A stretch of 64,000 bases of DNA from Lacrimispora sphenoides (GCF_900105215.1 NZ_FOIP01000001.1:1133501-1197500), one strand, 5' to 3'; shown: positions 43,578 through 51,264, numbered from the stretch's first letter. Notes: generated by a model from the sequence alone, not told the origin. Translations and numbers: made by a program.

Positions 43578-43650
43578 TCGTAACACTCGGATTCGAACCG
43601 AGAACCAACCGGATATAAGCCGGGTACTCTAACCGTTGAGCTATGTTACA
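43578..43650 (-). tRNA. Phage tRNA-Ile (anticodon TAT)
   Basis: A complete 73-nt cloverleaf: acceptor TGTAACA/TGTTACG with a terminal U-G pair, D-arm GCTC/GAGT, anticodon loop CTTATAT (TAT at 34-36), and T-arm CTCGG/CCGAG with TTCGAAT loop. TAT reads AUA, the isoleucine codon that bacteria normally read with a lysidine-modified CAT tRNA. AUA is frequent in the phage genes of this window. The gene begins 3 nt after a leader hairpin. Confidence 0.75.
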
Positions 43651-43653
43651 GTA

Positions 43654-43821
43654 TGCCGGATTCACCGGCACGCCTTATTGTTTATAGTCTGGTAAGGTAA
43701 AGTCAGACTGGCCTTATAATTCAGTTTATAGTCTGGAAAGGTTGGGTCAGACTAGCAATCTTTTAGCACCGCATTGCCAGGTGCGCCTTTGATATTATAG
43801 TCCGTCAAGACTAGTCGGACT
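43654..43821 (-). ncRNA. Array of hairpins upstream of the phage tRNAs
   Basis: Three hairpins share a 6-bp stem: AGTCTG/CAGACT at 43686-43709 and 43730-43753, and AGTCCG/CGGACT at 43799-43821, where both arms changed together. Each is preceded on the minus strand by the same pattern and ends in GACTATAA. Two further hairpins alternate with them: TGCCGG/CCGGCA (43654-43670) and GCACC/GGTGC (43766-43784). The compensatory change supports selection for RNA structure. The role is unknown. Confidence 0.6.
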
Positions 43822-43931
43822 GCATGATACCAATCGAACATAAGGGGAGTGTATGTTTTCACTGGTTCCAGTTTACATTATATAATAGTTGAAACGGAAA
43901 GAGCGGAAAAAACGGAATTAGTATTAAATTT
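43822..43931 (-). promoter_or_regulatory. Probable late promoter region
   Basis: A TATAAT on the minus strand at 43877-43882 lies in AT-rich sequence between the late regulator gene and the RNA cassette. No good -35 element is seen, as expected if the regulator supplies activation. No gene is present in the interval. Confidence 0.4.
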
Positions 43932-44378
43932 TTATATTTCAGTTACTTTACCTACAAAACTATCAAACTCTTTTCTAATTGCGTCACCCGTCTTTTCCCC
44001 TCCTAATCTTGCAGCCACCGTGTCCCAGGATTCGCGTTCAAATAATTTGTATTTTATTATCCTCTGCATTCTTGCCGGGATCCGGTTCATGTACCTTTCA
44101 ACCATTCTTCTGGTTTCTCCGGTTTTCCTTGCCCTTTCTCTTAGGATTTCCTCATCTTCTTTCAATGTATCTGCGTCCTCAGGCGTGTATGCTATACCGG
44201 ATATATGAAAGTTCTTTGCTGTGTAAGGAAATGTACTCATAGATCCTTTAACTGAATCCTGCTCAATTGTTTTCTTCTTACGCTCCAGCTTCGCTATATC
44301 CCTGATTGTTTCCTCCTGTAATGCCTTTGCATCTATGTAATCTTTCAAAGCTGAAATAATCTCATTTTCCTTTTGCAC
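43932..44378 (-). CDS. ArpU/RinA-like late transcription regulator
   Basis: The 148-aa helical protein ends with a sigma region 4-like HTH: RIPARMQRIIKYKLFERESW then DTVAARLGGEKTGDAIRKEF. Its size and place directly before the terminase region are those of ArpU/RinA-type activators of phage late genes. I chose the GTG at 44378 because AAGGGGGTGG lies just upstream; the ATG at 44396 overlaps this site. It overlaps the preceding gene by 17 nt. Confidence 0.78.
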   Translation of the reverse strand: MQKENEIISALKDYIDAKALQEETIRDIAKLERKKKTIEQDSVKGSMSTFPYTAKNFHISGIAYTPEDADTLKEDEEILRERARKTGETRRMVERYMNRIPARMQRIIKYKLFERESWDTVAARLGGEKTGDAIRKEFDSFVGKVTEI

Positions 44379-44643
44379 GCTTCCACCCCCTTTCATTTGC
44401 CAGCAATAAGAACCTCGCCGTCAATCTCAAATCGTTTTCCAGCTTCTCATTCTTCTCCTTTGCCGTAAGTGATCCTGAATCTTCCAGCTCAAAACTATAT
44501 CTATTGTGGTACAGCAAATTTTCTTTCGCATAAGCTTGTACTCTATATTGGGGTATCCCTATCACCATTTCTGCAACATCTGGCGTATAACTGCCTATGT
44601 ATTCACCTTTATCAAAAACAGAATAAATTTTCCCTTTTGGCAT
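44362..44643 (-). CDS. Small phage protein of unknown function
   Basis: A 93-aa protein starting MPKGKIYSVFDKGEYIGSY, with a helical second half containing a possible HTH-like stretch (DVAEMVIGIPQYRVQAY) and ELEDSGSLTAKEKNEKLEN. It lies 2 nt behind the coiled-coil gene. Similar proteins occur before late regulators in clostridial phages, possibly with DNA-binding function. Confidence 0.65.
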   Translation of the reverse strand: MPKGKIYSVFDKGEYIGSYTPDVAEMVIGIPQYRVQAYAKENLLYHNRYSFELEDSGSLTAKEKNEKLENDLRLTARFLLLANERGWKRAKGK

Positions 44644-44645
44644 TA

Positions 44646-44891
44646 CTATCCCTCCTGCCCTATAATAGCCTCAATTTCTTTTTCAATATTATCCAATGCC
44701 TTCCATGCACACTGTTCTTCCGCCTTTTTCTTCTGGTCATGTGTCATTACCATGGTGTCACTGTGATTTTGCTTATGTATTGCCACTGTATCTCTAATCC
44801 GCCTGATCTGGCTATCTTTTGATTCTAACTCATCAGCCTGTAATCGGCATATCTGATTTAATTGGTCAAGATTCATTTCTGCCGCTGTCAT
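44646..44891 (-). CDS. Small coiled-coil phage protein
   Basis: 81 aa, nearly all helical and charged (LQADELESKDSQIRRIRDT). It overlaps the upstream membrane protein gene by 26 nt. No function can be given. Confidence 0.6.
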   Translation of the reverse strand: MTAAEMNLDQLNQICRLQADELESKDSQIRRIRDTVAIHKQNHSDTMVMTHDQKKKAEEQCAWKALDNIEKEIEAIIGQEG

Positions 44892-45078
44892 GGTCAGTCC
44901 CTCCTTTGTTTGCCATTTCCCATGCGATAAGGATTAAACCGGATATAACCAATACTCCAAACCCTAACTCTGGTATTGCCAATCCTAATGTGCCTGACAG
45001 TATAGCCGCCATCAACCCCACGTAAATTACCGCCACTTTTATAATCGTTGTTGCTGTTTTTATGATTATCTCTTTCAT
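44866..45078 (-). CDS. Small two-TM membrane protein
   Basis: The 70-aa protein has two hydrophobic segments (IIKVAVIYVGLMAAILSG and LGFGVLVISGLILIAW) and a charged tail. The ATG at 45078 follows GGAGGAAGACG and touches the previous stop. The function is unknown. Confidence 0.65.
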   Translation of the reverse strand: MKEIIIKTATTIIKVAVIYVGLMAAILSGTLGLAIPELGFGVLVISGLILIAWEMANKGGTDHDSGRNES

Positions 45079-45329
45079 TAATCGTCTTCCTCCATACCGG
45101 TCTGTACATGGATTGCTAAACACCCCAAGTCTGAGCTTAACTCTTCGAGCTGGTCATCTTCCGTCCATGATATTAATTCAGTGTGTGATGATCCACAATA
45201 AGGGCATTTAGGTTCACGGCCTTTCAGTAATTCCTCTCCGACTATAAATTGCTTTTCGCAACTAATGCACTGATATTTCTTGTGGTTATCAATATAATAT
45301 CCCTCGAACCAATCATCTGATCTATACAT
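45078..45329 (-). CDS. Zinc-ribbon protein of the prophage
   Basis: The 83 aa contain two CxxC knuckles (YQCISCEKQF and PKCPYCGSSH) 20 residues apart, a zinc ribbon as in small DNA- or RNA-binding phage proteins, and an acidic C-terminal tail. The gene lies 9 nt after the recombinase stop. Confidence 0.7.
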   Translation of the reverse strand: MYRSDDWFEGYYIDNHKKYQCISCEKQFIVGEELLKGREPKCPYCGSSHTELISWTEDDQLEELSSDLGCLAIHVQTGMEEDD

Positions 45330-45338
45330 ATATCCTCC

Positions 45339-46346
45339 TTACGCTCCAATGCTCATATATCTGTTATGTACCTGCCGCAGATGTTCCCCGTTGGCGGCCG
45401 CATAGAATCCAAGTGTTGTGGACGGGTCCTTGTGTCCAAGTATCTGCTGAATATCCTCAATGGCACAATCTTTGATCCTAAGTGTGGTCGCCATAGTCTT
45501 GCGGAAGAGGTGAGGATATACTCTCCGCTTTAATCCGGCCTTTTCTCCTATCTGCTTGATAATCAGCCTTAACCCGTCCTCAGTGACCGCCTTGTATGGA
45601 GCCTTTACCCATGCAAACAAGGCTTCGCTGCTGTCCTTCCTAGATGCCAGATACTTTTCCAGGTGGACCTTGGCTACATCATTGAGGTACACTGTCCGGT
45701 AATCAGAGGTCTTATGAGCATATATCACAATCTCCCCGGTACTCCAATCAATGTCCTGCTTGCGCAGCTGTGGCACTTCTCCGATCCTTACACCTGTGCT
45801 GAGTAGAAACTCCATTAAGGCCCGCTCTCTTGGATTTGTACATGCCACCCTGAGCCGTTCAATCTCCACACCTTTCAGGTAATCTATAGGTGGCTTACGT
45901 TCTTTCTTAACTGGTACAGCTTCAACCGGGTTTGTGCTGATAACCCCATGCTTACGGAACCATGTGAATACTGCTGAAAGAAAGCGTCTCTCGTTATTTA
46001 CGGTCCTGACTGAATTACCCTTACCAGCATACATGTCCAGGTAATACTTGATATCCACCGCTGTGATGTGGCGAATGTTCTTATCAGTGACACAAAGCAT
46101 ATTTTTCATGGCCCCCATGTACGCCCTGACAGTCTTATCGCTCAGCCCATCTTTCTTAACATTCATTTCATAAACCTGCAGCAAGTAGATATTATCGTCC
46201 ATTTCCGTGGAGAGCTCCGTTTCCTTCTTCTGAACCTCCACATAATACAGGGCTTTAATGATTACTGTTTCCAGTATCCTCAGAGTTTCTGTATCCACAT
46301 GTGGCTCCATCTGCATTAAGATTTCATTGATAATCCTCTCTTTCAT
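45339..46346 (-). CDS. Second tyrosine recombinase (XerC/D-like) inside the prophage
   Basis: The 335 aa hold a SAM-like core-binding domain (VRTVNNERRFLSAVFTWF) and catalytic residues in order: STGVRIGEVPQLR, a Lys in HKTSDYRTV, YPHLFRKTMAT and LGHKDPSTTLGFY. It lies in the middle of the genome, far from the att sites, and is not the integrase. It could resolve replication products or act on the tail-fibre inversion. Both are guesses. Confidence 0.88.
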   Translation of the reverse strand: MKERIINEILMQMEPHVDTETLRILETVIIKALYYVEVQKKETELSTEMDDNIYLLQVYEMNVKKDGLSDKTVRAYMGAMKNMLCVTDKNIRHITAVDIKYYLDMYAGKGNSVRTVNNERRFLSAVFTWFRKHGVISTNPVEAVPVKKERKPPIDYLKGVEIERLRVACTNPRERALMEFLLSTGVRIGEVPQLRKQDIDWSTGEIVIYAHKTSDYRTVYLNDVAKVHLEKYLASRKDSSEALFAWVKAPYKAVTEDGLRLIIKQIGEKAGLKRRVYPHLFRKTMATTLRIKDCAIEDIQQILGHKDPSTTLGFYAAANGEHLRQVHNRYMSIGA

Positions 46347-46481
46347 ATTCTTTCCCCCTTTGTAAAAGCTGTACCTATAGTTTCATTGCTTATTTATATC
46401 GTTTTGTTGAGGCTAACAATACGTTACTCCTGAAAATCTTCGTTTTAATGTGTAGCGTTACGCAATGTTATAGAAGTAACC

Positions 46482-46637
46482 CTATTCCAAATACCCTTCC
46501 AATGCCTTGCGGACCACCCAGGAAATGGAGCGTTCTTCCTTCTGGCAGTACGCTATCAGCTTCTTAAACTGCTCCGGGTCCATGCTGATATCCTGCCTTA
46601 TGTATTTCTCACCTTCTGCTTTTTTCGGTCTTGCCAT
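46482..46637 (-). CDS. Ribbon-helix-helix protein
   Basis: A 51-codon gene from ATG 46637 behind AAAGGAG. The sequence (KYIRQDISMDPEQFKKLIAY then RSISWVVRKALEGYLE) has the strand-helix-helix pattern of small RHH DNA-binding proteins. GTTAC/GTAAC motifs at both sides of the gene may be its operators. Confidence 0.75.
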   Translation of the reverse strand: MARPKKAEGEKYIRQDISMDPEQFKKLIAYCQKEERSISWVVRKALEGYLE

Positions 46638-46691
46638 AGTGTAACGCTCCTTTCTCTGTGTATCACATCATAAGCTTTTGTCTATCTTCGT

Positions 46692-47813
46692 TTACCGGCC
46701 TAACTCTATATCAGCTATTGCCTGAAATACCGGGTAAAACTGTGCTGGCACTACTGCGTTTCCAAGGCATTTAATTCTGTCCACCCTATTGGGAATCCCA
46801 TTAGCCACTCTACCCAATCTGGGTTCAGTTGACCACCAATCTGATCGTTTAGGTTCCTGCTTCTCTCTTTGCTCTCCCAGCGGCTTTTCTGACCCGTTCT
46901 GTAATCTCTGGCTTGTGGTGTTGCATATAGCTTTACAACCTGAGACAAACGCATAAGACTTTGTCCCCCGGCCTTGTTTTTGTGCCTCACAGTTCCGTTT
47001 TTTGTCATTATCGGATTTCCGGGTTTTCGTGCAACTGAATCTGTTGCAGTTGGAGTCGGCCACATGCGGCAGGTCTCCGGGTTTACCTGTTCTCTCAAAT
47101 TTGCTGGCCTTTTTCTTCCTTTGCGGCTCCCCTCCGCTTGCCTTTGCAAAGCTTCTGGCGATCTCTGAGGAAGATAATCCATTGTGTTTGGTGTAGCCCA
47201 CAATGGCTGTTCTGTATCGCCTATGCGGGGCATTGACACCGCAAGCTGGTAGTAAAAACGTCCTGACGGTGTAGCCTGCGGCTTCCAAGTCAGATAACAC
47301 CGTGTCGAGTGCCATATTGATGATTCCAGCAACATTTTCTCCAACAACCCAAGTGGGCCGCAATTCTTTGATAACCCTAACCATTTCTGGCCAGAGGTAA
47401 CGGTCATCGTCCTCGCCTCTTTGCTTCCCGGCAACACTAAAAGGCTGACACGGGAATCCACCTGAGATAATGTCAACTGTCCTTCTATTTGTCCGTTCAT
47501 AAAAACTCACTCCTGTCAAAGTCCTGATGTCTCTCCATCGTGGTACATCGGGCCAGTGCTGTTCTAATACCTTTGTTGGATAATCAGCCCATTCACACTG
47601 CCCAACGCTCTTAAATCCGGCCCATTCAGCTGCCAGATCAAGGCCTCCGATTCCCGAAAAGAGGGATAAGTGTGTAAGCTGCCTGTTTCCGGTGCAATCG
47701 GTCAATTCCATCTGACCATCACATTTATAATTGTCAAATACTTCAAATCCCATTTTTTGAAAGGAGCCAGGTACCTTATCGTCCGGACGGCTCCGGCCTC
47801 CTTTCTTAATCAA
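46692..47813 (-). CDS. Phage DNA (cytosine-5) methyltransferase
   Basis: Motifs of an m5C methyltransferase: THLSLFSGIGGLDLAAEWAG (I), GGFPCQPFSVAGKQ (IV, catalytic Cys), VGENVAG (VI), PHRRYRTAIVG (VIII) and CLGNAVVPAQ (X). The frame opens at TTG 47813, but no site fits a start well: AAAGGAGG lies inside the frame with no start at the right distance, and it can pair with CTCCTTTC 30 nt later. ATG at residue 21 or 35 may be used. It may protect phage DNA from host restriction. Confidence 0.88.
   Translation of the reverse strand: MIKKGGRSRPDDKVPGSFQKMGFEVFDNYKCDGQMELTDCTGNRQLTHLSLFSGIGGLDLAAEWAGFKSVGQCEWADYPTKVLEQHWPDVPRWRDIRTLTGVSFYERTNRRTVDIISGGFPCQPFSVAGKQRGEDDDRYLWPEMVRVIKELRPTWVVGENVAGIINMALDTVLSDLEAAGYTVRTFLLPACGVNAPHRRYRTAIVGYTKHNGLSSSEIARSFAKASGGEPQRKKKASKFERTGKPGDLPHVADSNCNRFSCTKTRKSDNDKKRNCEAQKQGRGTKSYAFVSGCKAICNTTSQRLQNGSEKPLGEQREKQEPKRSDWWSTEPRLGRVANGIPNRVDRIKCLGNAVVPAQFYPVFQAIADIELGR
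46751..47500 (-). CDS. Overlapping frame inside the methyltransferase gene, 249 codons
   Basis: In a second minus-strand frame the same DNA is open for 249 codons and encodes protein-like sequence: STRCYLTWKPQATPSGRFYY, LWATPNTMDYLP, MWPTPTATDS and QLNPDWVEWLMGFPIGW. These phrases recur in phage proteins that I know only as annotated 'DNA methylase-like'. Both frames therefore seem to be conserved. No ribosome site is obvious for the ATG at 47500. It may be made by frameshift or internal initiation, or be an evolutionary residue. Confidence 0.45.
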   Translation of the reverse strand: MNGQIEGQLTLSQVDSRVSLLVLPGSKEARTMTVTSGQKWLGLSKNCGPLGLLEKMLLESSIWHSTRCYLTWKPQATPSGRFYYQLAVSMPRIGDTEQPLWATPNTMDYLPQRSPEALQRQAEGSRKGRKRPANLREQVNPETCRMWPTPTATDSVARKPGNPIMTKNGTVRHKNKAGGQSLMRLSQVVKLYATPQARDYRTGQKSRWESKERSRNLNDQIGGQLNPDWVEWLMGFPIGWTELNALETQ

Positions 47814-47829
47814 TCAAATATTAATTTAG

Positions 47830-48765
47830 TTACCCAATATACTCCTCAAACGTAGGTGTTTTCCAGAAGATGAAGTTGTTACACCAGCGTTGAATTTTTC
47901 TATATATTGGCTTGCAATGCTCTTTGTCATAAATCATTGGATATGGCGAAAATTTCAGCGACCTGCAAAACTGGATTCTTTCAATGTCCTGCTCAATCGT
48001 TGTATTGAAATTGGTTAAGATATAAACCATCACACGTCCTTTGTCTTTATCGTACCCGGTTGATTCCTTAAATGCTTTTAATTTCCGTTCTATGAGGTAT
48101 TTATCTTCGTAACGATCGTAAGCGAAATGTATTCCATCAAGTCTGATTTGCTTAAGCAATTCAAGGTTTCGATCATTTATTCGCCTTATATCTATCCCCT
48201 GATTAAAATTCACTTTCGCTTTACTGTCCACCAGCTGCTGTAATAATTCAGTGTGTCCAGGATATGCCAGCGTATTGGGATCACAGAGGACAATATTTTT
48301 CTGATCTTTCCAAAATTCTGATAAATCAGCCACTTTATAACTCTTTTTCCCCTCTTTGCAAGCCACATGACAAAACTCACACCCCATAGGGCAACCTCTG
48401 GTTAAGAAACCGTATGCGGTATCTCTGGTCATTTCTGGATAAAGAGAATAGTCCGGGTAAATATGTTCAATTTCAGCAGGAAGCAAATTGTCTCTTTCCC
48501 GGTGATATATTTCCTTGCCATCTATTAATTCAATGCAATATCCAGACCCGCCTTTTTTAATCACATTTGAATAGACAGGCTGTATGTAGTCAGGTGTGAA
48601 GCTGAATACTTTTGACATATAAACTATGTCGTATTCTTCGATCAGGCCGTCAAACGGCTCATACCATTGCACACGATCACCTTTCGCTTTATGCCACGCA
48701 CTTATTTTCATGAGTGGCAAATTTGGGTAATTATGCCCATCTACATCAATAAGTCCTACTTTCAA
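47830..48765 (-). CDS. Radical SAM protein of the prophage
   Basis: The 311-aa protein has the [4Fe-4S] motif C-P-M-G-C-E-F-C at 125-132 (CxxxCxxC), a TIM-barrel-like repeat of short strands (KVNFNQGIDIRRI, GIHFAYDRY, VMVYILTNF), and an N-terminal B12-binding-like segment (MKVGLIDVDGHNYPNLPLMK) with a Rossmann look. It would cleave SAM to make a 5'-deoxyadenosyl radical. The substrate is unknown. Its place between the methyltransferase and replication genes suggests DNA or nucleotide modification. Confidence 0.85.
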   Translation of the reverse strand: MKVGLIDVDGHNYPNLPLMKISAWHKAKGDRVQWYEPFDGLIEEYDIVYMSKVFSFTPDYIQPVYSNVIKKGGSGYCIELIDGKEIYHRERDNLLPAEIEHIYPDYSLYPEMTRDTAYGFLTRGCPMGCEFCHVACKEGKKSYKVADLSEFWKDQKNIVLCDPNTLAYPGHTELLQQLVDSKAKVNFNQGIDIRRINDRNLELLKQIRLDGIHFAYDRYEDKYLIERKLKAFKESTGYDKDKGRVMVYILTNFNTTIEQDIERIQFCRSLKFSPYPMIYDKEHCKPIYRKIQRWCNNFIFWKTPTFEEYIG

Positions 48766-48796
48766 TTCACACCTCCTTTCTACGTTAAATACGGGT

Positions 48797-49288
48797 TTAC
48801 TTTTTTAAAGATTCCTCATACTCCTCAATGACTTTAAAAAATTCACTTGCCTTTAACTCCTTAAGTCCAGCAAGGTTTTTAAAATCACAGTCTGCTCTAA
48901 AGCTTGCATACAAAACATCGTTTATCATAAACAGTCTGCTGCTTGTCCGTCCGAAAACTCTGAATTCAAATCCCATATGGGGTTTGTGCGGTGATTTCAG
49001 CCCTAATTCCTGACATTTATTAACCCAGGCTTTCGCGAGCTGAGAATTTTTCTTAAACAGACCTGGGGCGTCTTTCTTAAAATACTTTCCAAACTTATCC
49101 GTGTCACCATCAGTCGGACAAATATGTAAGTACTGTACTAACTGATAATACTCATGAGTTTCAAAACCCTGCTCCTTTGCAAACTCCATAAACGCATCAT
49201 TTACCTTTTCCGACATGGCATTGTAATCCAAGTACTCTTTATGGATCGGGCAGCTAGGTGTAACTAGGTAGAATTTTTCCATTGTCAT
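48797..49288 (-). CDS. Phage protein of unknown function
   Basis: The 163-aa soluble protein starts MTMEKFYLVTPSCPIHKEYL and contains GFEFRVFGRTSSRLF. The ATG at 49288 follows GAAAGGAA. It lies upstream of the radical SAM gene by 31 nt and may be cotranscribed. No family is recognised. Confidence 0.65.
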   Translation of the reverse strand: MTMEKFYLVTPSCPIHKEYLDYNAMSEKVNDAFMEFAKEQGFETHEYYQLVQYLHICPTDGDTDKFGKYFKKDAPGLFKKNSQLAKAWVNKCQELGLKSPHKPHMGFEFRVFGRTSSRLFMINDVLYASFRADCDFKNLAGLKELKASEFFKVIEEYEESLKK

Positions 49289-49391
49289 ATTCCTTTCTCG
49301 CGCTCTCTGGCGCACGCTGATGGCTCAAATTCCACTCATATTGCCATCTGTGACATTTCTATCGTCCAAGCCTATAAGTTGTCTAAATGGC

Positions 49392-49649
49392 TTAATAAAT
49401 CAATCCCCTGCGCTGGAAGAATATCTCCCGGTATGTAATGGCAGTCCGTACCGGTACCATATTCCTTCCACGCTTCGCCATATACTCCACGAGTGCCACG
49501 TGCCGCAGCTTTCTCACGATCACCGCATCGTTATCCTCTTTCTTCACATAGCCAAGCTTAATGTCTACTGCTTCTGTTCGGTATGTGACATGATCCCCGA
49601 TCTTAAGCTTGTCCCTCAATGCATCAATATCTTTTTGCCTGATAATCAT
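49392..49649 (-). CDS. Small phage protein of unknown function
   Basis: An 85-aa basic protein (MIIRQKDIDALRDKLKIGDH then AVIVRKLRHVALVEYM) with the beta-rich look of small phage regulators. ATG at 49649 follows AAAGGG and overlaps the stop of the helicase loader gene. Confidence 0.65.
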   Translation of the reverse strand: MIIRQKDIDALRDKLKIGDHVTYRTEAVDIKLGYVKKEDNDAVIVRKLRHVALVEYMAKRGRNMVPVRTAITYREIFFQRRGLIY

Positions 49650-49651
49650 AT

Positions 49652-50521
49652 TCAACCCTTTTCGCCTCCATTTTTTTGACCTCTAAGATTATTTATAAGT
49701 TCCTGATTGTTCTTCTCCGCTATGTAATCCCTGACCGATTCCTCCGGGAAAGCAATTTGATATGTTCGTTCCTTGATCCGGTTGGTGATCCGCTCATCGT
49801 AATTCAACCTATCCAATGCCGCATTGCTTGTGAAAACTGTTACCTTACGTCCCACATACCGGTCATTGATAATCTGATAGAACTTGTCATTGATCCAGCC
49901 TGCCGGGGTCTCTGTTCCAAAATCATCAATAATCAAGATTTCAACGGCTGCCAATGAATCAAGTAGCTGGCTTTCTGTTTCTCCGTCCTCACTCGGCTTT
50001 TTATTCCATGTCCGCTTGATTTCTTTGATAATGGTTGTGGACCCGGCAAATTTAACCTGATGGCTTTTCAGGAGAGCATTGGCTATTCCTACCGCCATTC
50101 TGGTCTTGCCTGATCCCTTAGTCTCGGAGTAGAGATACAACCCCATTCCCTGGCTTTTCATATCGTCAAAGTTATCAAGGTAGTACTTCACGGTCTTTGC
50201 GGCAACTGCTATCAGGTTACGGCTGGCAATCTCCCGGTAGATACTGAGATTAAAGTTTTCCAGTTTAACATCTTTGAATGCTTCTGGCAGCTCTGCAAAT
50301 TTCAATCTCCTAGACGCCACCATCTTTTCCCAGCAATCACATTGTTTGCCATACTCCATCCCATCATCACCGGTATAGAACACCCAGCCGGTCCCCTTGC
50401 ACTTCGGACAGGTATCAGTATCCGTCAAAGATTCCTGTACAGTCTGTGTCAATCCCGGCTGAGATCGCTTCTGCAGCAAGTCCCTTTTCATTCGTTCCAG
50501 TTCGTCCTCCAGGCGGCCCAT
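49652..50521 (-). CDS. DnaC/IstB-like helicase loader ATPase
   Basis: The 289-aa protein has an N-terminal zinc site (CPKC at 38-41, CDC at 61-63), Walker A SETKGSGKT ending at 140 and Walker B ILIIDDFG, with sensor-like VTVFTSN. This is the layout of phage helicase loaders. The ATG at 50521 follows GGGAGGGA. It overlaps the end of the initiator gene by 107 nt. It loads the host DnaB-type helicase at the phage origin. Confidence 0.88.
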   Translation of the reverse strand: MGRLEDELERMKRDLLQKRSQPGLTQTVQESLTDTDTCPKCKGTGWVFYTGDDGMEYGKQCDCWEKMVASRRLKFAELPEAFKDVKLENFNLSIYREIASRNLIAVAAKTVKYYLDNFDDMKSQGMGLYLYSETKGSGKTRMAVGIANALLKSHQVKFAGSTTIIKEIKRTWNKKPSEDGETESQLLDSLAAVEILIIDDFGTETPAGWINDKFYQIINDRYVGRKVTVFTSNAALDRLNYDERITNRIKERTYQIAFPEESVRDYIAEKNNQELINNLRGQKNGGEKG

Positions 50522-51260
50522 TGTCCTTCCCTCCCTCATAATTTTTATCAAGATAGTCAACATAGCCTGAATTGAAGAATGTACTTCCATTTTGAGGTTT
50601 GCGCCAGTCCTCGTCTTTTTTTAGATCGGCCTTGTACCGTTCAATGGCTCTCTCCATTTCCTCTCTTCCAATCTTGGATAACTCCTTTTTCTTTGTGTCT
50701 GAAATTTGCCCCTTGCCTTTTTTTAATGGGTATAGTTTCCAAAGATCTTCAAACAGCGTGTTGTGGTCATTCACAATGCACTTTATATCTTTCTTTATAT
50801 CTTTCTTTAATATCTTTCTTTTTTGGGGGGTGACGTCTTCCCCTGTACCACTGGTGACGTCTTCCCCTGTACCACTGGTGACGTCTACACCTGTAGGTGA
50901 CGTCTTCCACTGTGGGGGTAAAGAGGACCACTCTTTTATTCTTTTATTCAGCTTCACTTTCTTAGGACTGGTATAGGTTGGTTGCTGCGTTACGGTAATT
51001 ACATTCCCTTCTTGCAAGCTATTAATTACCAGAGCAACGCTCTTTTTATTCAATCCAGTCCCATTGGCTACGAAACTGTTAGAGAACTCGCATTCCTTGC
51101 GACCATACCCGTAGGTATTTCTTATCAGGCAAAGCAATACTCTTATCTGTGCGCCGTTGAAATCAGCATGGAAAACGGCCTCTAACAACTCATTAGCTAC
51201 CCTGGTATAACCGTCCTCCAGTTGAGGACCACTTACTTTGTCCTTGCCTCCTTCGCTCAC
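50415..51260 (-). CDS. Phage replication initiator, O-like (Phage_rep_O)
   Basis: The 281 aa start with a winged-helix domain (GYTRVANELLEAVFHADFNG, RVLLCLIRNTYGYGRKE) of the lambda O type. The centre has tandem DVTSGTGE repeats and Lys/Asp-rich sequence encoded by iteron-like DNA at 50831-50909, next to a T-rich stretch. The C-terminal half contains FEDLWKLYPLKKGKG and probably binds the helicase loader. Lambda-type initiator genes carry the origin within the gene, which fits. Confidence 0.85.
   Translation of the reverse strand: MSEGGKDKVSGPQLEDGYTRVANELLEAVFHADFNGAQIRVLLCLIRNTYGYGRKECEFSNSFVANGTGLNKKSVALVINSLQEGNVITVTQQPTYTSPKKVKLNKRIKEWSSLPPQWKTSPTGVDVTSGTGEDVTSGTGEDVTPQKRKILKKDIKKDIKCIVNDHNTLFEDLWKLYPLKKGKGQISDTKKKELSKIGREEMERAIERYKADLKKDEDWRKPQNGSTFFNSGYVDYLDKNYEGGKDNGPPGGRTGTNEKGLAAEAISAGIDTDCTGIFDGY
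50780..50909. other. Putative phage replication origin with iterons
   Basis: TGACGTCT occurs four times, starting at 50831, 50855, 50879 and 50898 (spacing 24, 24 and 19). The first two lie in identical 24-bp units. An AT-rich, T-tract-biased stretch with repeated TATATCTTTCTT lies directly beside at 50785-50825. Iterons plus an AT-rich segment inside the initiator gene is the lambda origin layout. Confidence 0.55.
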
Positions 51261-51264
51261 ATCA

